Below are positions 37,083 through 47,500 of a stretch of DNA of 64,000 bases, piece by piece. The stretch spans positions 10,345 to 74,344 of the forward strand of contig JAKQBN010000021.1 of NCBI GenBank assembly GCA_029559475.1. Reading direction: 5' to 3'. The stretch's first letter is position 1. Each line of letters opens with the position of its first letter. The stretch is from a bacterium (lineage in GTDB: Bacteria; UBA4055). Below the pieces are notes generated by a model. It was not told where the DNA came from. It ran no database searches and saw only the letters and a list, made by a program, of their open reading frames with translations. Made by a program: the position numbers and the translations under genes.

Positions 37083-37796
37083 ATGAACTGGTCAGGCACA
37101 AGTAGTTTTATTATCAGTATCGCATTAGTATCAATAATTCTTAATGTAATTTTCGTATTAAAATTCCGCTTATTCAACCGGTTGAGTTACGACCGGGATG
37201 AAAAAAATAAGATACTTGTTGAGAGCGAAAAGAAGTATAAAACCCTGGTTGAATCTCTGATAGAAGGTATCGGGATCGTTGACGGGAACGAATGTTTTAC
37301 TTTCGCAAATAAGGCAGGCTGCGAGATCTTTGGATGCTGTGAATCAGGGCTTGTTGGAAAGAACCTTAAAGAGTTCACTTCTCCGAATCAGTTCGATTAT
37401 GTCCTAAATAAAACTATGATTCGAAAATCAGGCACAACAGATATATACGAGCTTGACATTGTCGGATGCGATAAAATTAAAAGAACCATACTTGTTAAAA
37501 GTTCACCGATCATTGATGAAGATGGTAATTACAAAGGGGCATTCGGGCTGTTCACCGATATTACCGAACACAAGAAAAATGAAGAGAAACGCGATATGAT
37601 AATCAGAGAATTAGAGACTAAAATAACGGGCAGCGAGAACCTCGCCAATGGAATTCTGCCAGTCTGCGCTTCATGCCACAAGATCCGGGATAAAGAAAAC
37701 AAATGGCATGAGATCGTCGATTATTTTGCTGTCAGAACAAAAATGAAATTCAGCCATTCTATATGTCCTGAGTGCAAAAAAGAACTTTACAGATAG
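37083..37796 (+). CDS. membrane PAS protein with C-terminal Cys4 domain
   Basis: A 237-residue sensor-like protein. One N-terminal membrane helix (about 8-29) is followed by a short coiled segment, a PAS fold (about 48-165, 'LVESLIEGIGIVDGNECFTFAN' start to 'FGLFTDITEHKKNEE' end) and a C-terminal CxxC...CPxC domain ('CASCHKIRDKENKWHEI' and 'HSICPECKKELY'). This Cys-rich tail is known at the ends of PAS-containing sensors in other bacteria, but no kinase, GGDEF or other output domain is present. GAGG lies 7 bases upstream of the ATG. Its 3' end abuts the convergent M6 protease gene. Confidence 0.8.
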   Translation: MNWSGTSSFIISIALVSIILNVIFVLKFRLFNRLSYDRDEKNKILVESEKKYKTLVESLIEGIGIVDGNECFTFANKAGCEIFGCCESGLVGKNLKEFTSPNQFDYVLNKTMIRKSGTTDIYELDIVGCDKIKRTILVKSSPIIDEDGNYKGAFGLFTDITEHKKNEEKRDMIIRELETKITGSENLANGILPVCASCHKIRDKENKWHEIVDYFAVRTKMKFSHSICPECKKELYR

Positions 37797-37797
37797 T

Positions 37798-40353
37798 TTA
37801 CTTAAGGATAATCATTTTCTTGCTTTGGACAGTTGTGCCGTCAACACTTAGCTTGTAGAAATAGATTCCGCTTGTCAGATCGTTTCCCATTAATTTTGCT
37901 TCGTGAACACCTTTATTCTGCTTCATATCCACTAAACTCGAAACTTCCCTGCCTGCGATGTCAAAAACCGTCAGCTTTACCTGAGCGTCATTTGAAAGTG
38001 AATATTTTATTGTAGTCTCAGGATTGAATGGGTTCGGGTAGTTCTGATAAAGTTCGGTTTCTGAAGGAGTTACATTGTCCTCTATTGAAGTCGGATGTTT
38101 TGAAAGCATTACAGCCATATCCAACGCTCCTGTAACGCCTCTTGCCACAACCCCTGTCCATGGCCGGCCGGTCTCGATGATGTAATAATTGTCCGGAATT
38201 CCGTTCATATCGTATTTGATATACTGATAGTACCCGATATTCATTACAAGCGCTATCTGGCCTGAAATTTTATCGTATGAAGTGACAGTTTTTTCGAACC
38301 TTCCCTCCATGGGTGAAATGTGAGTACCGAGATCGGCCAGAAGTTCAGATGTTATCTGTCCATCCTGAAAGCGGTAAATGGCGCAGTCAAATTCGCCGGG
38401 CACATCGTTAAAACCGTAAGGATCCTGCTCCAGGTTGACCGATATTTTATTGGCATAGAACTCCGTAGTCCCAAGGTCATAGACCGCAGCGATTCTCAGT
38501 TCAATTGTACCTCTGTTGAAAATATTATAATACGGTTCATCAGAATAGTAGTAGAACCAGTTCGGCACATCCTGATCGTAGATCTTTACATTGATTTCAT
38601 CTGAAGAAGTCAGACCTCCGCTGTATGCGGTCGCTTTAATTTTATACTGTCCGAGGTCGGTCAGACCGAAATTCTTGTCATAAGTATAAGGGGCTGTGTC
38701 GTCGGAAAATGCAAGCTCGCCGTTTACATAAAATTCGACTTTGTCAAGGTCACCGCTCAACGCTGATGCATCGGCACCGAAACTTACGCTGCCGTACGGT
38801 ACATAATCCCCGTTCTTAAATTGTGAAAATTTGCATAGCGGAGGATACTGTGTTCCTGAAAGATCAACATAAAAGCTGATCGTTTCTCCGCTTGAACTTA
38901 TATTGTAGATATTTAAGCCTGATTCATTACCGCTGCTGTTGTAAGCCGCCGGATCTGTAAAGTCGTTTATTTCTGTTCGTTCGACATCTGCTGAAAGAAA
39001 GGCATTGCAGGTATTGCCGTTTGTAGTCAAAGAACCGCCTTCCCTGAAAACGAACAGTTCGTCGGGAGGCCCGTCTGCGTTGCCCTGATACTGATATAGC
39101 TCATTTACTTTATAAACGACCAGACCGCTCCCCGGAATATATTTTTCAAATGTGTTGTCTATCCTTTTTCGGTATTCAATGACATAAGAGTCATTGCTGC
39201 CTGAGTCAGGCTTTATCATATAGCAGTTATTGGTTGAAGATGTTAAAGGATTAAGCGTATATTGTCCGCTTGTTGATATTTGAGGTATAGATGAGATCCA
39301 GTTCCCGTAATATCTTTTCATGTAAGCGGACATATGCCCGAAGCCGGATTCCATGATATCCCAGGGTCCTGCAGGCGTCATACCGTCAAAATTATAATGA
39401 TAAAGATCGGGAGCACCGACGGCGTGGAACATTTCGTGTGATAAAGTTCTTACAGTGTTCTGGTTCTCAGGCTGTAATGTGTAAGTCCAGACATATTTAT
39501 CGTTGATCATAACATTATAGCTGTAAAGTGCCCATTTGTGCGCCCACAACAACTCGGCCCATGCAGTATGAGGTCCTCTGATAATAAAGCAGATATTATC
39601 AACATAGTCGTCACGATCGACATCCAGATTGATGCTGGTGGGTATCTGACTCGCTACGGATTCTATCGCATCCTTTAATAGTTCATGCTCTCTCTCCGCC
39701 TGATCAGTATATCCGTCCGGATTAAGAATTGCATCGTAAGGCATATAGTAAGACCTCGGATGGGGAGCGGTATAAGATAGTGAAACACTGTCGGCGCAGA
39801 CAGGGTAATGAGTTGTGCTTATAGTAAATTTGTTGTAGCTTGTTTCAAGAAAATAATTTTTAAGCGATTCGATACCTGTTCCCGTACCATTGAACCTCTG
39901 ATCGAAAACGGATCTCGGCTGTTCGAACTCATCCTGATCTGAGAACTTTATATAGATCGTTATATTATTCATTGAGCCTACCGAAGGCGCTTTTATTCCC
40001 TTATCTGCTTTCCCGTTAAATTTTTCTACCCTCCGCCTGTATTCTTCTGCCGAAATATTGATATTCTTATCAAGTGAGTTTATATTTTTAGGCTCTACTT
40101 TGCCTGCTTTAAATGATGTCGGCACAAATTTGCCGTTCTCCATATCTGCATAATAGAAATACCGGTCAGCTCCCTGGATAATTTTATATCCTTCGGCATT
40201 ATGAAGGTAGTTATAAAATTCATCTCCTGAAGAAAAAATATTGAGTTTTGTGCCGTCAGGCTGGTAAACCGTAGTTTCAAGATCCTTAAAATACGCCCCG
40301 AATAAAGAAACTGATATAAGAACAACTGTACATATTAACGATCGTATATTCAC
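37798..40353 (-). CDS. M6-family metalloprotease with type IX sorting domain
   Basis: An 851-residue secreted protease. A signal peptide (1-20) and propeptide-like region precede a catalytic M6 (immune-inhibitor-A) domain with the zinc motif HEMFHAVGAPDLYH around residue 310. A beta-rich middle with an Ig-like segment and a C-terminal type A sorting domain (YQNYPNPFNPETTIKYSL, ending in SKKMIILK) follow. The start is GTG at 40353 with GGAGG six bases before it. It is the last of four consecutive sorting-domain genes. Confidence 0.92.
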   Translation of the reverse strand: MNIRSLICTVVLISVSLFGAYFKDLETTVYQPDGTKLNIFSSGDEFYNYLHNAEGYKIIQGADRYFYYADMENGKFVPTSFKAGKVEPKNINSLDKNINISAEEYRRRVEKFNGKADKGIKAPSVGSMNNITIYIKFSDQDEFEQPRSVFDQRFNGTGTGIESLKNYFLETSYNKFTISTTHYPVCADSVSLSYTAPHPRSYYMPYDAILNPDGYTDQAEREHELLKDAIESVASQIPTSINLDVDRDDYVDNICFIIRGPHTAWAELLWAHKWALYSYNVMINDKYVWTYTLQPENQNTVRTLSHEMFHAVGAPDLYHYNFDGMTPAGPWDIMESGFGHMSAYMKRYYGNWISSIPQISTSGQYTLNPLTSSTNNCYMIKPDSGSNDSYVIEYRKRIDNTFEKYIPGSGLVVYKVNELYQYQGNADGPPDELFVFREGGSLTTNGNTCNAFLSADVERTEINDFTDPAAYNSSGNESGLNIYNISSSGETISFYVDLSGTQYPPLCKFSQFKNGDYVPYGSVSFGADASALSGDLDKVEFYVNGELAFSDDTAPYTYDKNFGLTDLGQYKIKATAYSGGLTSSDEINVKIYDQDVPNWFYYYSDEPYYNIFNRGTIELRIAAVYDLGTTEFYANKISVNLEQDPYGFNDVPGEFDCAIYRFQDGQITSELLADLGTHISPMEGRFEKTVTSYDKISGQIALVMNIGYYQYIKYDMNGIPDNYYIIETGRPWTGVVARGVTGALDMAVMLSKHPTSIEDNVTPSETELYQNYPNPFNPETTIKYSLSNDAQVKLTVFDIAGREVSSLVDMKQNKGVHEAKLMGNDLTSGIYFYKLSVDGTTVQSKKMIILK

Positions 40354-40369
40354 TATAACCTCCGGTTTT

Positions 40370-43300
40370 TTACTTTAACAGCATCATCTTTCTGCTTTGG
40401 ACGGTTTTGCCGTCAACGCTTAGCCTGTAGAAATATAATCCGCTCGTCAGATTTCCGCCATTGAATTTATACTCATGATTTCCCGCCTGCTTAGTTTCAG
40501 CCAACCCAGCGACTTCCCTTCCTGCGATATCAAAAATCGTCAGCTTTACATGAGCGTCTTTTGAAAGAGAATACCTGATTGTAGTCTCCGGATTGAACGG
40601 GTTCGGGTAGTTCTGGTAAAGTTCGGTATTTTCAGGGTGAGTTTCATCTTCGATACCGTAATCAAATGAGCCGAATACAGTTCTGAAATGCCAGTTATCT
40701 AAAGGCAGATTTGCCCAGTCCCAACCGGTTCCGTTCCAAGTGCCAGTGTAAGACCTGCCGTAAGCTGTCTGACCAGAAACATCTGTAGATTCCATTGTAG
40801 TGTAAACTGAACCATAAGGTGAAGAAAAACCTACAAAAAAATCTTTCTGAAATGTCAAAGAATATGATCTTAGGTCGATTCTGGTCATTGCTGTAGGATT
40901 TGATGCCGTAGCTTCCGGAGTAATATCAATTGGAGAAATTAATTCTATTCCGGGAAATCCTTCAATACTACTCCAAATATGAACTTGCATATTATCAGAC
41001 AGATGGCTATGATCAGCATAATTTCTTATTAATAAAAACTCCAGTTTTGCAATTGCCCATTGATAATACGGATCCACAGTAACTCTTTGCGCCAGAGCTC
41101 CATTATCAACTACTTCTTCATAATAATCAACTATTCCGGAATCATAAATTCTATGCTCGCCGGCAATGTAAGAAAAAGCACCTTCCTGATTCACAAGATG
41201 ATCTTCTGATGCGTCTTTTGCATAAATAGTATAATCGATCTGGCTGCCTGATTCGTAAAATGGAATAATGAATTCCCAAAAACTGCCGGATGTGTTTTCT
41301 GCAGTCACTGAATATAAGATACCTTCGTCAACAGTATATTCCACCCAGACTGAATCAATTCCGTTCAAGTCATATACTTCAGCATAACTATTATAGACAA
41401 TTAAAGGGCCTTCATAAAATTCCGGTCCGTGATGTACAATGTATGGAGGATCATTTAGTTTATTGTACACGCTGAACTCAATATCATCAATATTCATGCC
41501 GTTTACTCCATAACCGCTGTCACTGGAGAAAATCCATCGGAATTTTATCTGATCATACCCTATATACATGCCAAGACTTATATTTTCCTCATGCCAGCCT
41601 ACTTCTTCTCCCGTCCATGTTTTATGTCTGTTCCATGTAGCCCCGTTATCAGAACTGACTTCGAAATACATATAATCAAATTCCTGCTCGATGCTATATT
41701 TGCACCAGAATTTTATGTTCGCGCTGGTATATCCCGCTGATAAATCCATTGAGTATGCCCATGTTGCCGATGATTGATTGTTAGCAGAATATACGGAATC
41801 GGGGCTTTCAGTTAATGAATGAGAAGCCGAAGTGTACGCGCCTGTTTCAAGCCCCCAGTCACCTGTTAATACCCAATTGCCTGTCCCTGATTCAAAATCA
41901 TCGGACATTACTATTTGCCCGTCAAACCATTTTACCGTAAAATCCGCTGTAGTTGCGCCGTTACCGGCAGTATCGGTTATGGTAATATTCGCTTTCCCGT
42001 TTAGAACCTGCTCTGTCTCTGCCGGAATAATGCCTGTATAAATATATTTATGAATTTTTTCTGGCGTCATAACAAATTCATATTGTGTTGTCCAGTTATC
42101 TTTACTGTAATGACCGATACAGGAGGCAATATCTGATTCATCAAAAAATGTTATTTTAAGGTTTATAGGACAATTTATAAATGTTTCATTTCCTGTAATA
42201 ATAGGCGGAGGAGGCGGTACTGTATCTTTAACGAATTTTATTTCAAAATCAGTTGTAGTATTTATTAATCCTCCTATATCGGTCAGATCAAAATATATTG
42301 TTCCCGTAGCCTCAACGGACATTGAAGGAACCGAACCTGTCCATGTTTCCATACCTTTGGCTTTGCTGAACACAACATCCCCCGTATTGCCGCCGATGTT
42401 ATAATGTCCGGTGATGCTTGCGATGCCGGAAATGTCAGACGCAACCATCGTTAAGTCCATCGGATTGTTTACGTAAGCTCCGATGACAGGTAGCAGTGCG
42501 GGGTTTCCAGCTAAAGATACCGGGTCGGGTGCTGAATAATCATAAATAACTTCTACGTTGTCAATATGCCAGTCATCTGCAAAATTTCCCTGATAATGGA
42601 ATCCGATGTAAATCTCCTGACCTTTATAATCTGAAAGATTAATTACATTATGCTCCCATACGCTGCAGTCAATGTTTAACGGATCTTCAGCCGGGTAGCC
42701 TGTATACAATTCAGTCCAGTTGACTTTATCGGTTGATACTGATACACTGTGATAAACGTTGTATGAAATATAATTCACCTGCTGCATGAATGATAATATT
42801 GAAAAACTTTCAGCCGGAATAGTGATTTTTGGAGTAATCAGCCAGTCATCCTGTTCATCTTCGACACAATCATGAAAAGCCTGACCGCCGTCCCAAATTG
42901 AATTCATATCATGTACGTTACTATTTGGTATCCCAAGCATAAAACCACCACCTTCGACTGCAGGATAGTTATTCACTATAGTCCAGTTTAAAGGAGGAAA
43001 ATCAGTTTTACCAAAATAGTTTATATCGAATTTCTCAGAAAGAAGAGGATTGTCGCGTGACCATGTTACATCATAATTATCGGATACGATGCTATTGGCA
43101 GCTTCATCTGTTATATTAAACCTAGTCATAGCTAAAGTTCCGTCAGACTGCCCTGGAATAGTTCCTGAACAATAATATGTGCCCTTTGTTGCAGTCATCG
43201 GATATGTATTCCATGTAGCACCGTTATCAAGAGAATATTCCCCTTCAGCAGCGGCTATCGGACTGACACCTTGTAGTTTTACTGTAATCTCAGCGTCATA

Positions 43301-43921
43301 ATTCTGAAAATTCTCAAGTCCCTTAACTCCTCTCACAACTAGTGGAAGAGGAGGTGCGTCATATGGAGTCAAATAAAAATCTATTGCCCACTCGTAGCTT
43401 TCACCTTCGACAACGAACGGAGTCCATTCTCCAAATTCGTCTTTGTAATAACTGCGTTTTATATTTGTTACATCAGATGATACGAGTCTCGGTTTCCCTT
43501 CTCCCAAAGGTGTAACTGAAATCCAGAAATCGTCTTTCATTACAAGCGGAGTATTAGGAAACTGCATATTGTAATAGTCAAATGACGATGTATCAGGTGT
43601 CTCCATTTCCCAGAGCAGCGTGGTACCATCTTTATCATAAACTCTGTACTTGTAAAGATAACCTACGTCATAAAGATAAGAATCAATGGCTATTAGATTG
43701 ATCGGGTATTCTAATCCGAAATCATTTACATTCACAAACACACCCATTTCAGGATAATTCCAGATGTACTCATAACTGTGGCAATAACTATAGCCCAGTG
43801 TGTCCCATCTTTCATTATGTTTCATTTTTAAATCGTTTACTTTTTCTTTACTAGAATACCAGTCAGACGCAAAAGCGCTTACAGAAAGAAGAATTATAAT
43901 CACTGAAATAAACTTTTTCAT
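40370..43921 (-). CDS. large secreted protein with choice-of-anchor-J domains and type IX sorting domain
   Basis: A 1183-residue exported protein. After the signal peptide there is an N-terminal domain beginning 'DWYSSKEKVNDL', then two adhesin-like jelly-roll modules: one at about 290-460 ('LSEKFDIN...WLITPKITIP', 'GFHYQGNFADDWHIDNVEVIY') and one at about 680-830 ('DDFESGTGNWVLTGDWGLE'). Ig-like modules lie between them and the sorting domain is at the end. It is a paralogue of the next gene upstream (43931-47485), with matching order and motifs. Probably a surface or secreted adhesin or carbohydrate-binding protein; no catalytic motif was seen. Confidence 0.85.
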   Translation of the reverse strand: MKKFISVIIILLSVSAFASDWYSSKEKVNDLKMKHNERWDTLGYSYCHSYEYIWNYPEMGVFVNVNDFGLEYPINLIAIDSYLYDVGYLYKYRVYDKDGTTLLWEMETPDTSSFDYYNMQFPNTPLVMKDDFWISVTPLGEGKPRLVSSDVTNIKRSYYKDEFGEWTPFVVEGESYEWAIDFYLTPYDAPPLPLVVRGVKGLENFQNYDAEITVKLQGVSPIAAAEGEYSLDNGATWNTYPMTATKGTYYCSGTIPGQSDGTLAMTRFNITDEAANSIVSDNYDVTWSRDNPLLSEKFDINYFGKTDFPPLNWTIVNNYPAVEGGGFMLGIPNSNVHDMNSIWDGGQAFHDCVEDEQDDWLITPKITIPAESFSILSFMQQVNYISYNVYHSVSVSTDKVNWTELYTGYPAEDPLNIDCSVWEHNVINLSDYKGQEIYIGFHYQGNFADDWHIDNVEVIYDYSAPDPVSLAGNPALLPVIGAYVNNPMDLTMVASDISGIASITGHYNIGGNTGDVVFSKAKGMETWTGSVPSMSVEATGTIYFDLTDIGGLINTTTDFEIKFVKDTVPPPPPIITGNETFINCPINLKITFFDESDIASCIGHYSKDNWTTQYEFVMTPEKIHKYIYTGIIPAETEQVLNGKANITITDTAGNGATTADFTVKWFDGQIVMSDDFESGTGNWVLTGDWGLETGAYTSASHSLTESPDSVYSANNQSSATWAYSMDLSAGYTSANIKFWCKYSIEQEFDYMYFEVSSDNGATWNRHKTWTGEEVGWHEENISLGMYIGYDQIKFRWIFSSDSGYGVNGMNIDDIEFSVYNKLNDPPYIVHHGPEFYEGPLIVYNSYAEVYDLNGIDSVWVEYTVDEGILYSVTAENTSGSFWEFIIPFYESGSQIDYTIYAKDASEDHLVNQEGAFSYIAGEHRIYDSGIVDYYEEVVDNGALAQRVTVDPYYQWAIAKLEFLLIRNYADHSHLSDNMQVHIWSSIEGFPGIELISPIDITPEATASNPTAMTRIDLRSYSLTFQKDFFVGFSSPYGSVYTTMESTDVSGQTAYGRSYTGTWNGTGWDWANLPLDNWHFRTVFGSFDYGIEDETHPENTELYQNYPNPFNPETTIRYSLSKDAHVKLTIFDIAGREVAGLAETKQAGNHEYKFNGGNLTSGLYFYRLSVDGKTVQSRKMMLLK

Positions 43922-43930
43922 AAGATCTCC

Positions 43931-46900
43931 CTACTTTAACATCATCATTTTTTTACTTTGAACTAGCTTTCCGTTGACACTTAATCTGTAGAAATAAATT
44001 CCTGAATTCAGTCCGTCTCCGTTGAAATTCACCGAATGATTTCCAGCCGTTTTCATTTCGTTTACAAGCCTATTCACAAGCTCACCCTTAGTATTGAAAA
44101 CCGACAACGTGACCTGCCCTTCGCTCTTTAGCGAATATTTTATAGTCGTCTCCGGATTGAACGGGTTCGGATAGTTCTGGTGAAGTTCTGTATTTTCAGG
44201 AAGAGTCTCATCTTCGATCCCGTCCAAAGGATACGTGATTGCTCTGATCTGATAATTAAATTCAGGTTCCAGTGACCAGGTCCACTCCGTACCATTCCAT
44301 ATTCCCGAAGATGATCTTTCGTAAGCAGTAGTACCTGCTTCGATAGGTGATTCTATTAGGGAATAAACTTTCCCGTAAGGCGAAGATATCCCTACCCATA
44401 TATCACCCGATGCCCAGAAACCTAAATCTCGTAGATCACATATTGTAAATGCTGAATTATCTGACAGTGTTGCTGCAGGCGTAACATCAAAAGGAGGAAT
44501 CAGTTCGGGACCGGGAGAGCCATAATTATCAGACCACACATGAACCTGCATATCATCGGATAAATGGCCTGCATCGGCATAATTTCTTATCAGAATACTC
44601 AGTAAATAAGCATAAATATATGGATCTTCATTCATTGTAATTTTTACAGCCATCGCATTATTGTTCTCAAGCAACTTGTAATAACTTGCAATTCCGGAAT
44701 CATATGCCTTATAAATTCCCTGAATATAAGAATATGTTTTGGTATAGCTTTCAAGATGGTCTTCCGATGCGTCACTCGCTTTGATCACATAATCTATCCG
44801 TGAACCTGCCGGATACTGAGGGATCGTGAATTCCCATATATTCTCAGATGTGTAAACCGGAAGCAAGGTTTCCAGCTGCAGACTGTCGACAGTATATTCC
44901 ACCCAGACAGAATCAATACCGTCCATGTCATATACAGTAGCCGTGCTTGTGTACTCATTTAGCGTACCTTCATAGAACTCAGGCCCATCATGAATTATAA
45001 CAGGGTGATCATTCGGATTATAATATACGCTTACAGTAACGTCATCAATATTCATACCGTTTACTTCGTAACCGCTGTCACTTACAAAAAACCATCTGAA
45101 TTTAACCTGATTACTTCCGGTATACATGCTAAGATCAATTGTTTCTTCGTGCCAGTCGACACCCTCTCCCGTCCATGTCTTATGCCTGTTCCAAGTCGAT
45201 CCGTTATCGTCGCTGACTTCAAAATACATATAATCAAATTCTTGTTCAATATCGTATTTGCACCAAAATCTTATGTTAGCACTACTGCTTCCGTAAGGAT
45301 AATGACCGGATAGATCAATAGAGTTTGCAACAGTTGCAGATGACGAATTATTCGCTGTATAAACAGAATCCGGACTTTCAGTTAATGAATGCGATGCCGA
45401 TGTGTACGCGCTTGTTTCAAGCCCCCAGTCGCCAGTTAAGATCCAGTTGTATGTCCCTGATTCAAAGTTATCATACAGTGTGATCGCACCGTCGAACCAT
45501 TTGACGGTGTATTCAGAAGAAATAGTACTGTTTCCTGCGGTATCCGTAATAGTAAATTTTACTATACCGTTAAGTACCTGTTCAGTTTCGGCAGGTATAG
45601 TTCCTAAATAAGTATATTCGTGAATTTTAGACGGGATCAGATCAAAATCGTATTGTGTAATCCAGTTGTCTTTGCTGTAATGACCTTTAACCTGAGCAAT
45701 CGCGGACTCGTCTTTGAAAGAAAGTTCAAGATTCATAGGAAGATCAATGAAAGCCTGTCTCCCGCTGCAGTAATTGATTATAGGTCCGTCGGTATCATTA
45801 ACGAATTCTATGCTGTAGTTCGAAGTAGTTGCTGTAAGCCCGCCTATATCGGTCAGATCGAAATAAATGGTCCCGGTAACTGCCGCAGCCATAGAAGGGA
45901 TAGTCCCAGTCCATGTTTCATCGCCTTTTGATCTTGTAAAAATGACGTCTCCCGTCTCAGCTCCGAAAGCATAGTGTCCAATTACGCTTGCAACTCCTGA
46001 AACATCGGAAACAGCCAGAATAAGTTCCATCGGATTGTTTACGTAGGCTCCGACAACAGGTAAAAGTGCCGGATTTGCGCTTATTGATACAACTTCAGGA
46101 GCCGAACTGTCGTAAATTACCTCTACGTCGTCGATATGCCATTCAGAAGCAAAATACCCTTTATAATTAAAACCTATGTAAATATCCTGACCTTTATAGG
46201 CTGACAGATTGAGAACAGTAGTCTCTAGAATGCTGAGGTCCCCTGTCGGATCTGAAGGATCTGCGGTAGGTGCACCGGTATAAATTTCAGTCCAGTTGAC
46301 AAGGTCTGTAGTAACAGATACTCCGTGATATACCATGTAAGACATCCAGCTCACTCTCTGAGTAAATGAAAGAACCGTTAAATTATCGGAAGGAACCGAG
46401 ATTTTAGGAGAGATCAACCAGTCATCCTGATCGCCGTCTATATAATTGTGGAAAGCCTGTTTACCGTCCCAGATCAATAAACTGTCAAAAACAGTTTCAT
46501 AAAAAATTCCGTGAATGAATCCGCCGTCCGTTACTTCAGGATATGCGTTCTCGAGTGCCCATCCTGCAGGCGGGAATGTTTCGCCTTCGAATTTTTCGGA
46601 GATCAGTGGAATGTCCTGAGACCATAATATCGGATATTCTACAGATGTAGAGCTGTTTGCCAAAGTATCTTCTGCGTAAATCCTTACTAATCCGGTTGTT
46701 CCGTGCGGTTGCCCGGGAATAATACCGGTATAATTGTAATTAGTCTTAGAAACCGGTTCCATTAAAAAATCAAACCAGCCGGCTCCAATATTGTATTGTC
46801 CTGTAACCACATTCATAGCTGATTGCTCTTGTATCGTAGATGATATTATCATTGGAACATTTTTAAATGCTGTAGTGCCTGTTAACTCTCTTACTATCGG

Positions 46901-47485
46901 TGGAAATATATCAGTTCCTGCATAAGGACTTAATGAAAAGTCAATTACCCATTCGTAATTGTCGGCATTATCAGTAAATGGCGTCCAGTTTCCGACTTCA
47001 TCTTTGTAAAAACTGTGTCCGCTCATTGTAGTATAAGATGAAACCAGACGCGGATTGTTGCCCTCTAGAGGAACAACAACTATCCAAAAATCATCTCTCA
47101 TTACCATCGGAGTATCGAATATGTGGATGTTGTAAAAATCTACCCTAGCTGTATCAGGTTCTTCCAATTCCCACAGAAGCGTAGTTCCATCCTTGTCATA
47201 GATTTTGTAGCTGTAAGCATAACCCGGATCATACAAATAAGAGTTTATAGCGTGTAAATTTATCGGGTATTCAAGACCGAAATCATTTACATTTAAGAAA
47301 GTAGCTCTTTCGGCATTTATTGAGAAAACATGAACTGGACCCGAGACGTATGAATACCACAGTGTATCCTTTGAATCTCTAAGAGTTTTACCAGCATCGT
47401 TCAGCATTTCTTTGTTCGAGTACCAGTCAACAGCAAATGAATTCACGGTTAATATTACCAGCAGAAATGTAAAAATCTTTTTCAT
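43931..47485 (-). CDS. paralogous large secreted protein with type IX sorting domain
   Basis: A 1184-residue protein with the same modular plan as 40370-43921: N-terminal 'DWYSNKEMLNDAG', two jelly-roll modules ('WLISPKISVP', 'DNFESGTYNWILTGDWGLET'), Ig-like linkers and the sorting domain. Stretches such as 'YTSASHSLTESPDSVY' are identical in both, pointing to tandem duplication. The C-terminal sorting domain differs between the two ('FNTKGELVNRLVNEMKTAGN' here), suggesting domain exchange with the third gene. ATG 47485 is chosen because GGAG lies 6 bases before it; the in-frame TTG at 47497 does not have one. Confidence 0.85.
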   Translation of the reverse strand: MKKIFTFLLVILTVNSFAVDWYSNKEMLNDAGKTLRDSKDTLWYSYVSGPVHVFSINAERATFLNVNDFGLEYPINLHAINSYLYDPGYAYSYKIYDKDGTTLLWELEEPDTARVDFYNIHIFDTPMVMRDDFWIVVVPLEGNNPRLVSSYTTMSGHSFYKDEVGNWTPFTDNADNYEWVIDFSLSPYAGTDIFPPIVRELTGTTAFKNVPMIISSTIQEQSAMNVVTGQYNIGAGWFDFLMEPVSKTNYNYTGIIPGQPHGTTGLVRIYAEDTLANSSTSVEYPILWSQDIPLISEKFEGETFPPAGWALENAYPEVTDGGFIHGIFYETVFDSLLIWDGKQAFHNYIDGDQDDWLISPKISVPSDNLTVLSFTQRVSWMSYMVYHGVSVTTDLVNWTEIYTGAPTADPSDPTGDLSILETTVLNLSAYKGQDIYIGFNYKGYFASEWHIDDVEVIYDSSAPEVVSISANPALLPVVGAYVNNPMELILAVSDVSGVASVIGHYAFGAETGDVIFTRSKGDETWTGTIPSMAAAVTGTIYFDLTDIGGLTATTSNYSIEFVNDTDGPIINYCSGRQAFIDLPMNLELSFKDESAIAQVKGHYSKDNWITQYDFDLIPSKIHEYTYLGTIPAETEQVLNGIVKFTITDTAGNSTISSEYTVKWFDGAITLYDNFESGTYNWILTGDWGLETSAYTSASHSLTESPDSVYTANNSSSATVANSIDLSGHYPYGSSSANIRFWCKYDIEQEFDYMYFEVSDDNGSTWNRHKTWTGEGVDWHEETIDLSMYTGSNQVKFRWFFVSDSGYEVNGMNIDDVTVSVYYNPNDHPVIIHDGPEFYEGTLNEYTSTATVYDMDGIDSVWVEYTVDSLQLETLLPVYTSENIWEFTIPQYPAGSRIDYVIKASDASEDHLESYTKTYSYIQGIYKAYDSGIASYYKLLENNNAMAVKITMNEDPYIYAYLLSILIRNYADAGHLSDDMQVHVWSDNYGSPGPELIPPFDVTPAATLSDNSAFTICDLRDLGFWASGDIWVGISSPYGKVYSLIESPIEAGTTAYERSSSGIWNGTEWTWSLEPEFNYQIRAITYPLDGIEDETLPENTELHQNYPNPFNPETTIKYSLKSEGQVTLSVFNTKGELVNRLVNEMKTAGNHSVNFNGDGLNSGIYFYRLSVNGKLVQSKKMMMLK

Positions 47486-47500
47486 TTTACTCTCCAACTT

